The notes beneath the pieces are model-generated. The model was not told where the DNA came from, did no database searches, and saw nothing but the letters and a program-made list of their open reading frames with translations. DNA of 64,000 bases. Origin: an uncultured Bacteroidales bacterium. GTDB lineage: Bacteria > Bacteroidota > Bacteroidia > Bacteroidales > UBA932. Numbering within the stretch: position 1 is the stretch's first letter; every line of letters starts with the position of its first letter. The DNA lies in the NCBI GenBank assembly GCA_947179325.1, contig CAMXAU010000006.1, positions 62,001 through 126,000 on the forward strand, read 5' to 3'. Positions 44,451 to 52,227 of this stretch are shown here, piece by piece. Position numbers and translations under genes: made by a program.

Positions 44451-45572
44451 TTATTCCTCTTCCTTTTGTATGCTGTTTCCTGATACTTCAACTCCAGCCT
44501 TCAGGAGTCCTGCCCCCTCGGCAATGATCACGTCGCCAGCCTGCAGGCCTTCCTCGACGATGTACTCTTTCCCGTCGTTGATCTCGAATACCTTTATCGG
44601 GGCGGAGACAGTCTTGCCGTCCACGACCTTGTATGCGAATATGCGGTTCTGTATCTCGTATGTCGCGCCTTGCGGAACGACGATGCACTGCTTCTGTGAA
44701 TACGGGATTATGATGTTTGCCATTCCGCCGCTCATCAGCCTTCTCTCAGGGTTGCTGAACACGGCACGCATCCTCACTGTACCGGTTGTCTTGTCGATGA
44801 TGCCGCTGATGACATCTATCTTTCCCTTATGTCCATATATTGAGCCGTCATTCAGCTGGAGGGATATCTCAGGGAACGACTTCAGGGCGTTCTCAAGTGA
44901 GCCGTACTGCGCTGTAAGCGCGAGGACCTGCTTTTCTGTCAATGAGAAATATGCATACATCTCTGAATTGTCCGAAACATATACAAGAGGCTCCGACATT
45001 GACGGGCTTACAAGGGCACCGACACGGAATGAGGTCATCCCCGCAGAGCCGTTGACAGGGCTTTTGACCTCAGTGTATGACATGTTGTTCTCTGCGTTTA
45101 TGTCCTCAGCCTGCGCGAGAAGAAGTGCTGCCTCCGCATTCTTGTAGCTGTTCTGGGCTGTGCGAAGCTCGAAGTCGGATATTACATTGTCCCTGTAGAG
45201 GGATTCCTTGCCCTCAAGGTTCAGCTTTGCGGTCGCGAGACTTGCCTCTGCAGCTGCAACTGACGCCTTTGTCTTTTTCAGTGCCGCCTTATATGGGACC
45301 TGGTCTATTATGAACAGTACCTGCCCTTTCCTTACATTGGCGCCTTCCTTCATCAGGACGCTTGTGATTGTTCCGGATACCTGCGGACGTATCTCTACAT
45401 CCTGTTTCCCCTCTATGACAGCGGAGTACTTTACGGACAGCTCCCTGTCTTCCGGCTGGAGTGTGATAAGCGGGTAGTCGTTGCTTCTTGTCTGCTGCCC
45501 CTTTTCCTGTCCGCAGGCAAGGATCATCATCAGGCAGAAGCCCAATAGGACAAAACTTCTAATCTTCATCAT
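44451..45572 (-). CDS. RND efflux periplasmic adaptor (MFP, AcrA-like lipoprotein)
   Basis: A 373-residue lipoprotein (lipobox ILAC, Cys20) of the membrane-fusion family: barrel-sandwich hybrid (about 45-75 and 165-200, EIRPQVSGTITSVLMKEGANVRKGQVLF), a helical hairpin (about 80-150) and beta-barrel plus membrane-proximal domains. It links the AcrB-like pump to the outer-membrane factor. First gene of the operon; a TAATTTTG box lies 57 bases upstream. No regulator gene is adjacent. Confidence 0.94.
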   Translation of the reverse strand: MMKIRSFVLLGFCLMMILACGQEKGQQTRSNDYPLITLQPEDRELSVKYSAVIEGKQDVEIRPQVSGTITSVLMKEGANVRKGQVLFIIDQVPYKAALKKTKASVAAAEASLATAKLNLEGKESLYRDNVISDFELRTAQNSYKNAEAALLLAQAEDINAENNMSYTEVKSPVNGSAGMTSFRVGALVSPSMSEPLVYVSDNSEMYAYFSLTEKQVLALTAQYGSLENALKSFPEISLQLNDGSIYGHKGKIDVISGIIDKTTGTVRMRAVFSNPERRLMSGGMANIIIPYSQKQCIVVPQGATYEIQNRIFAYKVVDGKTVSAPIKVFEINDGKEYIVEEGLQAGDVIIAEGAGLLKAGVEVSGNSIQKEEE

Positions 45573-45629
45573 ATATAATTATTAATTTAACACTTGTCCG
45601 CTGCTTTGCGGATTGCATCAAAAGAAGCG

Positions 45630-45637
45630 CAAAATTA
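45630..45637 (-). promoter_or_regulatory. -7 box (TAATTTTG) for the efflux operon
   Basis: Minus-strand TAATTTTG followed by CGC, 57 bases upstream of the adaptor start codon. A T-rich -33 region lies upstream but has no exact TTTG. Confidence 0.45.
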
Positions 45638-45773
45638 CTATAAAAATCAATACTAAAATGAGTCTGTATGTGTTTTATAATGGTTAAATTGTAAAATAAA
45701 CTCAAGGTGCCGTGGGGAATATGGGCCACTTGCTGCCGCCTGGAGTCCCCCGGAAGAGAAATATATGCATGAA

Positions 45774-45807
45774 TTGGCATATAAATCAAAACAGTTTCCT
45801 ATATTTG
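45774..45807 (+). promoter_or_regulatory. glnS promoter
   Basis: TTGG at 45774-45777 and TATATTTG at 45800-45807 with 22 bases between, followed by CAGG. The -7 element is a full consensus match, the -33 element only partial. It supports translation starting at 45842 and not at the TTG at 45818. Confidence 0.55.
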
Positions 45808-45841
45808 CAGGCTGTTTTTGAAACTGAATATTCTGCAGATT

Positions 45842-47512
45842 ATGGAAGAACTGAACAAAGATGTCAATGAGACCAGAAACCTCAATTTCCTTGAGGAGAT
45901 CATTGAGGCAGATTTAGCCTCAGGCAAGTACAAGAGCATAATGACGCGTTTCCCGCCGGAGCCTAACGGCTATCTGCATATAGGTCACGCAAAGAGTATC
46001 TGCCTTAATTTCGGTCTTGCGCAGAAATATGGAGGAAAGACCAACCTCCGCTTCGACGATACAAATCCTGTAAAGGAAGACACGGAGTATGTAGACTCCA
46101 TAAAGGAGGACATCCAGTGGCTCGGCTTCCAGTGGGCTGACGAGAGATATGCCTCAGACTATTTTGAGCAGCTCTACAGCTGGGCAGAGGAACTTATAGA
46201 GAAAGGCCTCGCCTATGTGGATGACCAGACGCAGGAGGAGATCCGCGAGGGCAGGGGAACCGTGCAGACGCCCGGCAAGGAAAGCCCGTACCGCAACCGC
46301 AGCGTAGAGGAGAACCTGCAGATTTTCCGTGACATGAGGGCCGGCAAGTATGCGGACGGGGAGAAGGTGCTCCGTGCAAAGATAGACATGGCGCACCCTA
46401 ACATGATGTTCCGTGACCCTATCATGTACCGCATCATCCATGCGCATCACCACCGTACCGGGGACAAATGGTGCATCTATCCGATGTATGACTATACCCA
46501 CGGGCAGTGCGACTCAATCGAGAATATCACACATTCAATATGCACTCTCGAGTTTGATGTCCACAGGCCTCTGTATGACTGGTTCATAGAGAAGCTCGGC
46601 ATCTTCCCTTCTCACCAGTATGAGTTCGCAAGGCTCAACCTCACCTATACCGTGATGAGCAAGAGAAAGCTGCTTGAGCTGGTGAAGAATAATTTCGTAA
46701 GCGGATGGGATGACCCGCGCATGCCTACCATATGTGGTATACGCCGCCGCGGATATACTCCGGAGTCAATGAGGATGTTTGCCGAGAAAGTCGGTGTGGC
46801 AAAGAGGGAGCAGCTGATCGACCTCCAGCTCATGGAGTGGTGCGTGCGCCAGGACCTTAATGAAAGGTCAAACCGCTATATGGTTGTCCAGGACCCTGTC
46901 AAGGTTACAATAACCAACTGGGAGAAAGGAAAGGTGGAGTGGTTCGATGCACCTCTGAATCCTGCTGATCCGGAAGGACCTTCGCGCAGGGTGCCTTTCA
47001 CCGGAGAAGTATATATCGAGAGGAACGATTTCATGGAGGAGCCGCCGAAGAAATATTTCCGTCTGAAACCGGACGGGGAGGTCCGCCTGAAATATACATA
47101 TATAATAAAGTGCGAAGAGATTGTGAAGGATGCAGAGGGGAATATTGTGGAGATCAAATGCACATACGACCCGACATCAAAGCCTGGAGCAGGGGAGTGG
47201 CGTTCAGTAAAGGGCACAATCCATTGGGTGTCAACAGAGCACGCAAGGGAGATAGAGTGCCGTCTTTACGACAAGCTCTTCACTGAGCCTAAGATGGGCG
47301 ACATACCTGAGGGCCAGGACTACAAGTCTTATCTCAATCCGGATTCCCTTGTTGTCGGAAAAGGATATGCCGAGCCGGCGCTGCTTGAGGACAACAGCGG
47401 AATTGCCGTCCAGTTCGAGCGCGTGGGATACTTCTTCAAGGATCCTGACAGCACTCCGGAGCATTTCATCTTCAACAAGACAACAGCTCTGAAGGATTCG
47501 TTCAAGTTCTGA
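45842..47512 (+). CDS. glnS: Glutaminyl-tRNA synthetase
   Basis: Start set at the ATG at 45842 (MEELNKDV). The 556-residue enzyme shows class I signatures: FPPEPNGYLHIGHAKS (HIGH motif), RFDDTNP, YDYTHGQCDSIENITHSICTLEF, and VMSKRKL (the KMSKS-type loop). The C-terminal anticodon-binding beta barrels follow from about residue 330. It charges tRNA-Gln with glutamine. A presence consistent with Bacteroidota, which use direct charging and not the transamidation route for Gln. Ends in a strong terminator. Confidence 0.96.
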   Translation: MEELNKDVNETRNLNFLEEIIEADLASGKYKSIMTRFPPEPNGYLHIGHAKSICLNFGLAQKYGGKTNLRFDDTNPVKEDTEYVDSIKEDIQWLGFQWADERYASDYFEQLYSWAEELIEKGLAYVDDQTQEEIREGRGTVQTPGKESPYRNRSVEENLQIFRDMRAGKYADGEKVLRAKIDMAHPNMMFRDPIMYRIIHAHHHRTGDKWCIYPMYDYTHGQCDSIENITHSICTLEFDVHRPLYDWFIEKLGIFPSHQYEFARLNLTYTVMSKRKLLELVKNNFVSGWDDPRMPTICGIRRRGYTPESMRMFAEKVGVAKREQLIDLQLMEWCVRQDLNERSNRYMVVQDPVKVTITNWEKGKVEWFDAPLNPADPEGPSRRVPFTGEVYIERNDFMEEPPKKYFRLKPDGEVRLKYTYIIKCEEIVKDAEGNIVEIKCTYDPTSKPGAGEWRSVKGTIHWVSTEHAREIECRLYDKLFTEPKMGDIPEGQDYKSYLNPDSLVVGKGYAEPALLEDNSGIAVQFERVGYFFKDPDSTPEHFIFNKTTALKDSFKF

Positions 47513-47518
47513 TAAAAA

Positions 47519-47546
47519 AGCAGGTGACTGGTTTCAGCCACCTGCT
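47519..47546. terminator. Bidirectional terminator after glnS
   Basis: Stem 47519-47526 / 47539-47546 (8 bp), with three further inner pairs, flanked by an A run (47514-47519) and a T run (47546-47552). It serves glnS and the converging SGNH hydrolase gene. Confidence 0.88.
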
Positions 47547-47597
47547 TTTTTTATATAGGTGCCGGCAAGATCATCTCTCCTGCCGGACGCAGTGCCT

Positions 47598-48263
47598 CTA
47601 AAGATATTTGAGTATTATGGACTCCATTATCTTGTATGCATCCTTGTTTGGATGTACATTGTCCGGGGCATATTTCTGCGGGAGCCCGTTGTTCTCGTCT
47701 TTCAGTGCAGAGTGGTAGTCCACATATTTTATATGTGCGGACCTGGAATATTCCTCAATCATGGAATTCAGCTTGATTATCTTTTCTGAAGGATTTCCGG
47801 CCTCGGGTCTCCATCCGAAGGAGGTGCTCGGAAGCACAGAGCACAGTATCGGCTTGATCTTGTTGGCTTTGGCAAGCTCGCACATCGAGATGATGTTGCC
47901 AAGTACATTCTCCAGCTCTATGTGGCCGTTGTTCATTGCAATGTCATTTGTGCCGGCCATTATCACAACATATCGCGGGTGCAGGTCGATGACATCCCTG
48001 CGGAACCTTACAAGCATTTCCGATGTGGTCTGCCCTGATATTCCCCTGCATACAAAATTGTTGTCGGTGAAGAAGTCACCGTCCCTGTCGTCCCAGTTGT
48101 CGGTAATCGAGTCTCCCATGAATACTGCCCTGGGGCTTGCCTGCACGGTCTCATTCGCCTTGGCATATCTTCCGAATTTTGCCCAGTCATGGTTCTGGGC
48201 GTCCATGTTTGCCGCACAGAGCAGTGCAGATGCGGCTGCTGCAATCAGATAGGTCTTTTTCAT
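47598..48263 (-). CDS. Secreted SGNH/GDSL-family hydrolase
   Basis: Start set at 48263 (MKKTYLIAA), the first with a signal peptide (cleaved near MDA-Q, residue ~22). The 221-residue product shows the four SGNH blocks: FMGDSIT (Ser near 51), GISGQT (Gly), AGTNDIA (Asn) and DNVHPN (Asp-His). Such enzymes are acyl- or acetyl-esterases, frequently deacetylating glycans in Bacteroidota. It acts in the periplasm or outside. No clear promoter box. Substrate not predictable. Confidence 0.9.
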   Translation of the reverse strand: MKKTYLIAAAASALLCAANMDAQNHDWAKFGRYAKANETVQASPRAVFMGDSITDNWDDRDGDFFTDNNFVCRGISGQTTSEMLVRFRRDVIDLHPRYVVIMAGTNDIAMNNGHIELENVLGNIISMCELAKANKIKPILCSVLPSTSFGWRPEAGNPSEKIIKLNSMIEEYSRSAHIKYVDYHSALKDENNGLPQKYAPDNVHPNKDAYKIMESIILKYL

Positions 48264-48416
48264 TGTTGGATCCGTTTTGTCAATAGATGTTTTAGCCCAT
48301 AAAAATATTGATAATTCCTGGAACCACATCAGGATTTCCTGAAAAAAACATTGGCGCACTGCCATAAAGATGTCCTTATGTCTCTTAAATATATTTTATC
48401 TCACGGATTAATATTG

Positions 48417-48424
48417 TACATTTG
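48417..48424 (+). promoter_or_regulatory. -7 box (TACATTTG) for the HAMP-protein/trkH operon
   Basis: TACATTTG followed by CG, with a T-rich stretch about 20 bases upstream in place of an exact TTTG. The start codon at 48456 has an AAGGAG ribosome-binding site at 48446-48451, one of few clear ones in this window. Confidence 0.5.
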
Positions 48425-48455
48425 CGCCTGCTAAACTCTTAAAACAAGGAGCCGG

Positions 48456-49304
48456 ATGTTACGGAAGTTTCAGAAAAGATATCGTGCAAGGAAGCTGTCA
48501 ATCAAGACTAAGCTTACTCTCGGCCTTGGCTCAATCGCCGCCATGCTTCTCCTGTCAAGCATTATATCGGTCCTCGAGTACAGGAGGATGAGCAATTACG
48601 TGGCAGACCTTGTTGCAGCCAATATAAAAAGCATAAATGTAGCGCAGAAGCTTGTATCCAGGAGTGATGAATATAATCTCAAGATACTTGCAGCCATAGG
48701 TGATGAGGCTTCAGGGAAATTGCCGGACTTTGACCAGCAGGCATTCTTTGACCAGTGCGACAGCCTCAAGATGTCGCTCGGCAACTCAAAGGAGGCAACC
48801 CCCATGGCGGACTCTGTACTGTACTCATTTACGGCATATATGCTCACCTCAATGGAGTTCGAGAAGGTCATGCTTTCAGACTTCATAGATTCACGTGACT
48901 GGTATTTTGAAAGGCTTCAGCCGAGCTACAGCAGGCTGAGGTCGGATATAGAGAAGCTGAGCAATGTCGCATACAATGACCTGCAGGAGAATTCGCTTAC
49001 TTTCCAGGACAGTTTCTACAGGAGCATAATCCCTGGAGTGGTGTCTGTCGGCGCAGGGCTTATACTCGTCCTGCTGCTGTATTTCTTCATTACGGTGTAT
49101 TACGCGGATCCGGTCTACAGGATGCTTTCAGGACTGAGGAACTATAGCCTTACGGGGGCTCGCTATAACTGTACTTTTGACGGGAAGGATGAACTTGCTG
49201 CCCTCAATGGGGAGATTGCGGATGTCGTGGATGAGAATGTTGAACTGAAGAGACGCAACAAGATGCTCAGGGAGCGTGTCGCGGGAATGTCAGGGGAGGA
49301 ATAG
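48456..49304 (+). CDS. Orphan sensor-like membrane protein (4-helix periplasmic domain plus HAMP-like region)
   Basis: A 282-residue protein with a basic N-terminus, TM1 (about 22-42), a periplasmic helical domain of ~145 residues (about 43-188) resembling the four-helix-bundle input domains of chemoreceptors, TM2 (about 190-214), then a HAMP-like cytoplasmic region (ADPVYRMLSGLRNYS ... LNGEIADVVDENVELKRR) ending in a coiled coil. No kinase, cyclase or methyl-accepting output domain follows. It is three bases upstream of trkH with a good ribosome-binding site. The arrangement suggests it modulates K+ uptake or senses ions, but this is inference; the family is not one I can name. Confidence 0.7.
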   Translation: MLRKFQKRYRARKLSIKTKLTLGLGSIAAMLLLSSIISVLEYRRMSNYVADLVAANIKSINVAQKLVSRSDEYNLKILAAIGDEASGKLPDFDQQAFFDQCDSLKMSLGNSKEATPMADSVLYSFTAYMLTSMEFEKVMLSDFIDSRDWYFERLQPSYSRLRSDIEKLSNVAYNDLQENSLTFQDSFYRSIIPGVVSVGAGLILVLLLYFFITVYYADPVYRMLSGLRNYSLTGARYNCTFDGKDELAALNGEIADVVDENVELKRRNKMLRERVAGMSGEE

Positions 49305-49307
49305 GCT

Positions 49308-50762
49308 GTGAACCTCAAGGTCATATCAATAAATGTGGGGCGTGCTCTTCTTGTAAGTGCCCTCTTCATGTTCCTGTCACTGGTCGTGTCGATCCTTAAT
49401 GGCATGGACTCGTCTTTTGGGCCGCTTGCCATAAGCTTTATCATCACTTTCATATTCGGCGCATTCCCGTTTATCTTTGTGCGTCATTCCTCATCAATAT
49501 CAATAAAGGACGGGTTCCTGATAGTTGTCCTCTCGTGGATGTTCTCATTTGTCTTCGGGATGCTTCCGTATGTCCTGTGGGGCGGGGAGTTCTCCCTGGT
49601 GAATGCATGGTTTGAGAGTGTGTCGGGATTTACAACGACTGGCTCAACCATCCTCAATGATGTCGAGGGGCTTCCGAAAGGCCTTGTGTTCTGGAGGTCG
49701 TCCACACATTTCATCGGTGGTCTGGGAGTTGTCGTGTTCCTGCTTCTTGTCCTGCCTTCTGCAAGCCCTTTCCGGTTGAGGCTGACCAATATAGAGCTTT
49801 CTTCGCTGTCGCGTGAGGGATACCGTTACAGGTCGATGAGGACTGTCTATGTGATAGTCTCTGTGTACCTTGGCATATTCTTTCTTTCAGCGATATGCCT
49901 TGTCCTTGCAGGGATGTCTCCATTTGATGCGGTCAACCATGCTTTCAGCGTTGTCTCCACTGGAGGCTTCAGCACGAAGAACCTTTCAATATCCTATTAT
50001 GATTCACTGGCTATAAATGTCATCATAACATTCTTCATGCTGCTCTCGTCATTGCATTATGGCCTGATATTCACTACGCTGGTGACAAGGTCATGGCGTC
50101 CTGTGGCAAAGAGCCCTGTCGTGAAATACTATTTCGGCTCAATCCTGGTGATGTCGTTCCTTATAATGCTGTCCCTGAAGGTAAGGGGCGGATATGATGA
50201 ATGGGGACGTGCGGCCATGGACTCGTTCTTCCAGGCCTGCAGCTACCTTACAACAACCGGATTCGGAATGTCAGACAATTCGCAATGGCCTTTCATGGCA
50301 GGCATTGTCCTGCTTTTCGCCTCTTTGCAATGCGGGTGCTCGGGATCTACATCAGGAGGACTCAAGGCAGACAGGGTCTATATCGCATTCAAGACCCTTG
50401 TGCGCCAGATTCATTCTGTATTGCATCCGACATCTGTGTCGAAGATAAAGGTCGGAGGCCATTATATAGGTGACAGCGAGGCGCTCCGTGTGCTTATGTA
50501 TATTGTCCTCTATTGTACAATCATAGTCATAGGGATATTCCTTCTCCTGCTCTGCGGGGTGGATGCCATGGATGCCGTCTCCGGTGCCGTATCGTCCATG
50601 GGGAATGTCGGACCCGGGCTTGGCAGCATAGGCGCATTGGGGACATATGCTTCACAGCCTGCCATGGCGAAACTTATCTATACAGCCGGCATGATTCTGG
50701 GCCGTCTTGAAATATATCCGGTGTTCATGATATTTGTCCTTATGTTCAAACGGGAGAAGTAG
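49308..50762 (+). CDS. trkH: Trk K+ transporter membrane subunit TrkH
   Basis: A 484-residue K+ channel-like protein with four pseudo-repeated pore units; loops such as SVSGFTTTGST and VVSTGGFSTKN carry the conserved filter Gly residues, as do LTTTGFGMSD and SSMGNVGPGLGS. The start is GTG at 49308. It needs TrkA for nucleotide-dependent gating; trkA is 37 kb away at 10925. It follows the orphan HAMP protein and precedes a RecD-like helicase by one base. Confidence 0.94.
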   Translation: MNLKVISINVGRALLVSALFMFLSLVVSILNGMDSSFGPLAISFIITFIFGAFPFIFVRHSSSISIKDGFLIVVLSWMFSFVFGMLPYVLWGGEFSLVNAWFESVSGFTTTGSTILNDVEGLPKGLVFWRSSTHFIGGLGVVVFLLLVLPSASPFRLRLTNIELSSLSREGYRYRSMRTVYVIVSVYLGIFFLSAICLVLAGMSPFDAVNHAFSVVSTGGFSTKNLSISYYDSLAINVIITFFMLLSSLHYGLIFTTLVTRSWRPVAKSPVVKYYFGSILVMSFLIMLSLKVRGGYDEWGRAAMDSFFQACSYLTTTGFGMSDNSQWPFMAGIVLLFASLQCGCSGSTSGGLKADRVYIAFKTLVRQIHSVLHPTSVSKIKVGGHYIGDSEALRVLMYIVLYCTIIVIGIFLLLLCGVDAMDAVSGAVSSMGNVGPGLGSIGALGTYASQPAMAKLIYTAGMILGRLEIYPVFMIFVLMFKREK

Positions 50763-50763
50763 G

Positions 50764-52182
50764 ATGGGAAGGAGCGAGTTCTTGTATGGCGGTTTTGTGT
50801 CGCATCTGAAGCATGAGCCTACACCATGCCAGGAGTCCCTGCTCCATGGTGTCGCGGATTTCATTTGCGGGGATGATGCTGACATAATGGTTGTGAACGG
50901 CTATGCAGGAACAGGAAAGACAACGGCAATAGCAGCTGTAATCAATACTTTGCGTGGCTATGGCACCCAATGTGTCCTGCTTGCCCCTACAGGGCGTGCG
51001 GCCAAGGTGCTTTCAGGCTATGCTGGCGGGCATGCATACACAATCCATAAGCATATATATCGGCAGAAGGCAGTCAGCGGGGACGGATTCGGGCAGTTCT
51101 CCATTGGTCCGAACAAGATGCGGGATGCACTTTTCATAGTTGATGAGGTCTCCCTGATAGGGATAGATGCAGGACAGCAGTCCATGTCGATGTTCGGTTC
51201 GGGGAATCTTCTCGAGGACCTCATATCTTTCGTGCGTTCCGGGATAGACTGCCGTCTGATACTTGTCGGTGATTCAGCGCAGCTGCCTCCGGTAGGCCTG
51301 GATTGCAGCCCAGCCTTGTCACGTGACTATATGGCTATGGCAGGAGGAGTCGTGTTCGCATCGCTTACGACTGTTGTGCGCCAGCAGAAGGAGTCCGGGA
51401 TTCTCCATAATGCAACCCTGCTCAGGAATATGATAGAAGAACCTGCAGGCATGGACCTGAAGCTCTGTACTGATGGGTTTGATGATGTTGAAAGGATAGA
51501 CGGAGGGGATCTTATTGAGAAGATTACGGATGCATATTCGCATTACGGGGAGGACGAGACGATAATATTATGCCGTTCCAACAGACGTGCGAACAAGTAT
51601 AATGCAGGGATCAGGTCTGCTGTCCAGTTCAAGGAGGACCGCCTTGTGAGGGATGACAAGCTTATGATAGTGAAGAACTGCTATCAGTTTGTCGGGAAAA
51701 TGGAAGGGATGGACTATATCGCGAACGGTGACATTGCCAAGCTGATAAAGATTTCCGGATATGAGGACAGATATGGGCTTCATTTTGCCCAGGCGCGGAT
51801 CTCTTTTCCGGACTATGACGACCAGGAGATTGTTGCCAAGGTGATTCTTGACACCCTGGAGTCTGAAAGCGCATCCTTGACATATGAGCAGCAGAACGCC
51901 CTTTACCAGGGTGTCAATGAGGACTATGCCCATATCACCTCAAAGAAAAAGAGATATGAGGCCGTCCGTGAAGACCATTATTATAACGCCTTGCAGCTGA
52001 AATATGCGAATGCCATTACAGGGCACAAATCGCAGGGCGGACAGTGGAAATGTGTCTTCATTGACAATCCCCTGTGGCAGGAGGAGCAGACTGTGGATGA
52101 CCTCAAATGGCTATATACGGCGATTACGCGTGGAGTGGAGAAGGTGTATTTCGTCAATTTCAAGGATGTATATTTTGAATAG
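50764..52182 (+). CDS. RecD-like ATP-dependent DNA helicase
   Basis: Start set at 50764 (MGRSEFL), directly after the trkH stop; the ATG at 50734 would overlap trkH. The 472-residue SF1 helicase has motif I NGYAGTGKTT (about 43-52), motif Ia LAPTGRAAKV, motif II LFIVDEVSLI, motif III ILVGDSAQLPPVG, and motifs V/VI GHKSQGGQWKCVFID and LYTAITRGVEKVYFV. It is shorter than RecD of RecBCD and matches the stand-alone RecD2/Dda-like ATPases of Bacteroidota. Co-transcription with trkH is likely, though a functional link is not evident. Confidence 0.9.
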   Translation: MGRSEFLYGGFVSHLKHEPTPCQESLLHGVADFICGDDADIMVVNGYAGTGKTTAIAAVINTLRGYGTQCVLLAPTGRAAKVLSGYAGGHAYTIHKHIYRQKAVSGDGFGQFSIGPNKMRDALFIVDEVSLIGIDAGQQSMSMFGSGNLLEDLISFVRSGIDCRLILVGDSAQLPPVGLDCSPALSRDYMAMAGGVVFASLTTVVRQQKESGILHNATLLRNMIEEPAGMDLKLCTDGFDDVERIDGGDLIEKITDAYSHYGEDETIILCRSNRRANKYNAGIRSAVQFKEDRLVRDDKLMIVKNCYQFVGKMEGMDYIANGDIAKLIKISGYEDRYGLHFAQARISFPDYDDQEIVAKVILDTLESESASLTYEQQNALYQGVNEDYAHITSKKKRYEAVREDHYYNALQLKYANAITGHKSQGGQWKCVFIDNPLWQEEQTVDDLKWLYTAITRGVEKVYFVNFKDVYFE

Positions 52183-52227
52183 GAAGGCTTGTGACGCTTT
52201 ATGGAATGGATATAAATTATGTTAATT

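Larger units (their letters stand above)
45573..45841. other. Divergent promoter region between the efflux operon and glnS
   Basis: 269 bases without a gene. It contains the minus-strand box for the efflux operon at 45630-45637 and the plus-strand glnS promoter at 45774-45807. No inverted repeat that would suggest a TetR-type operator was found. Confidence 0.55.
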
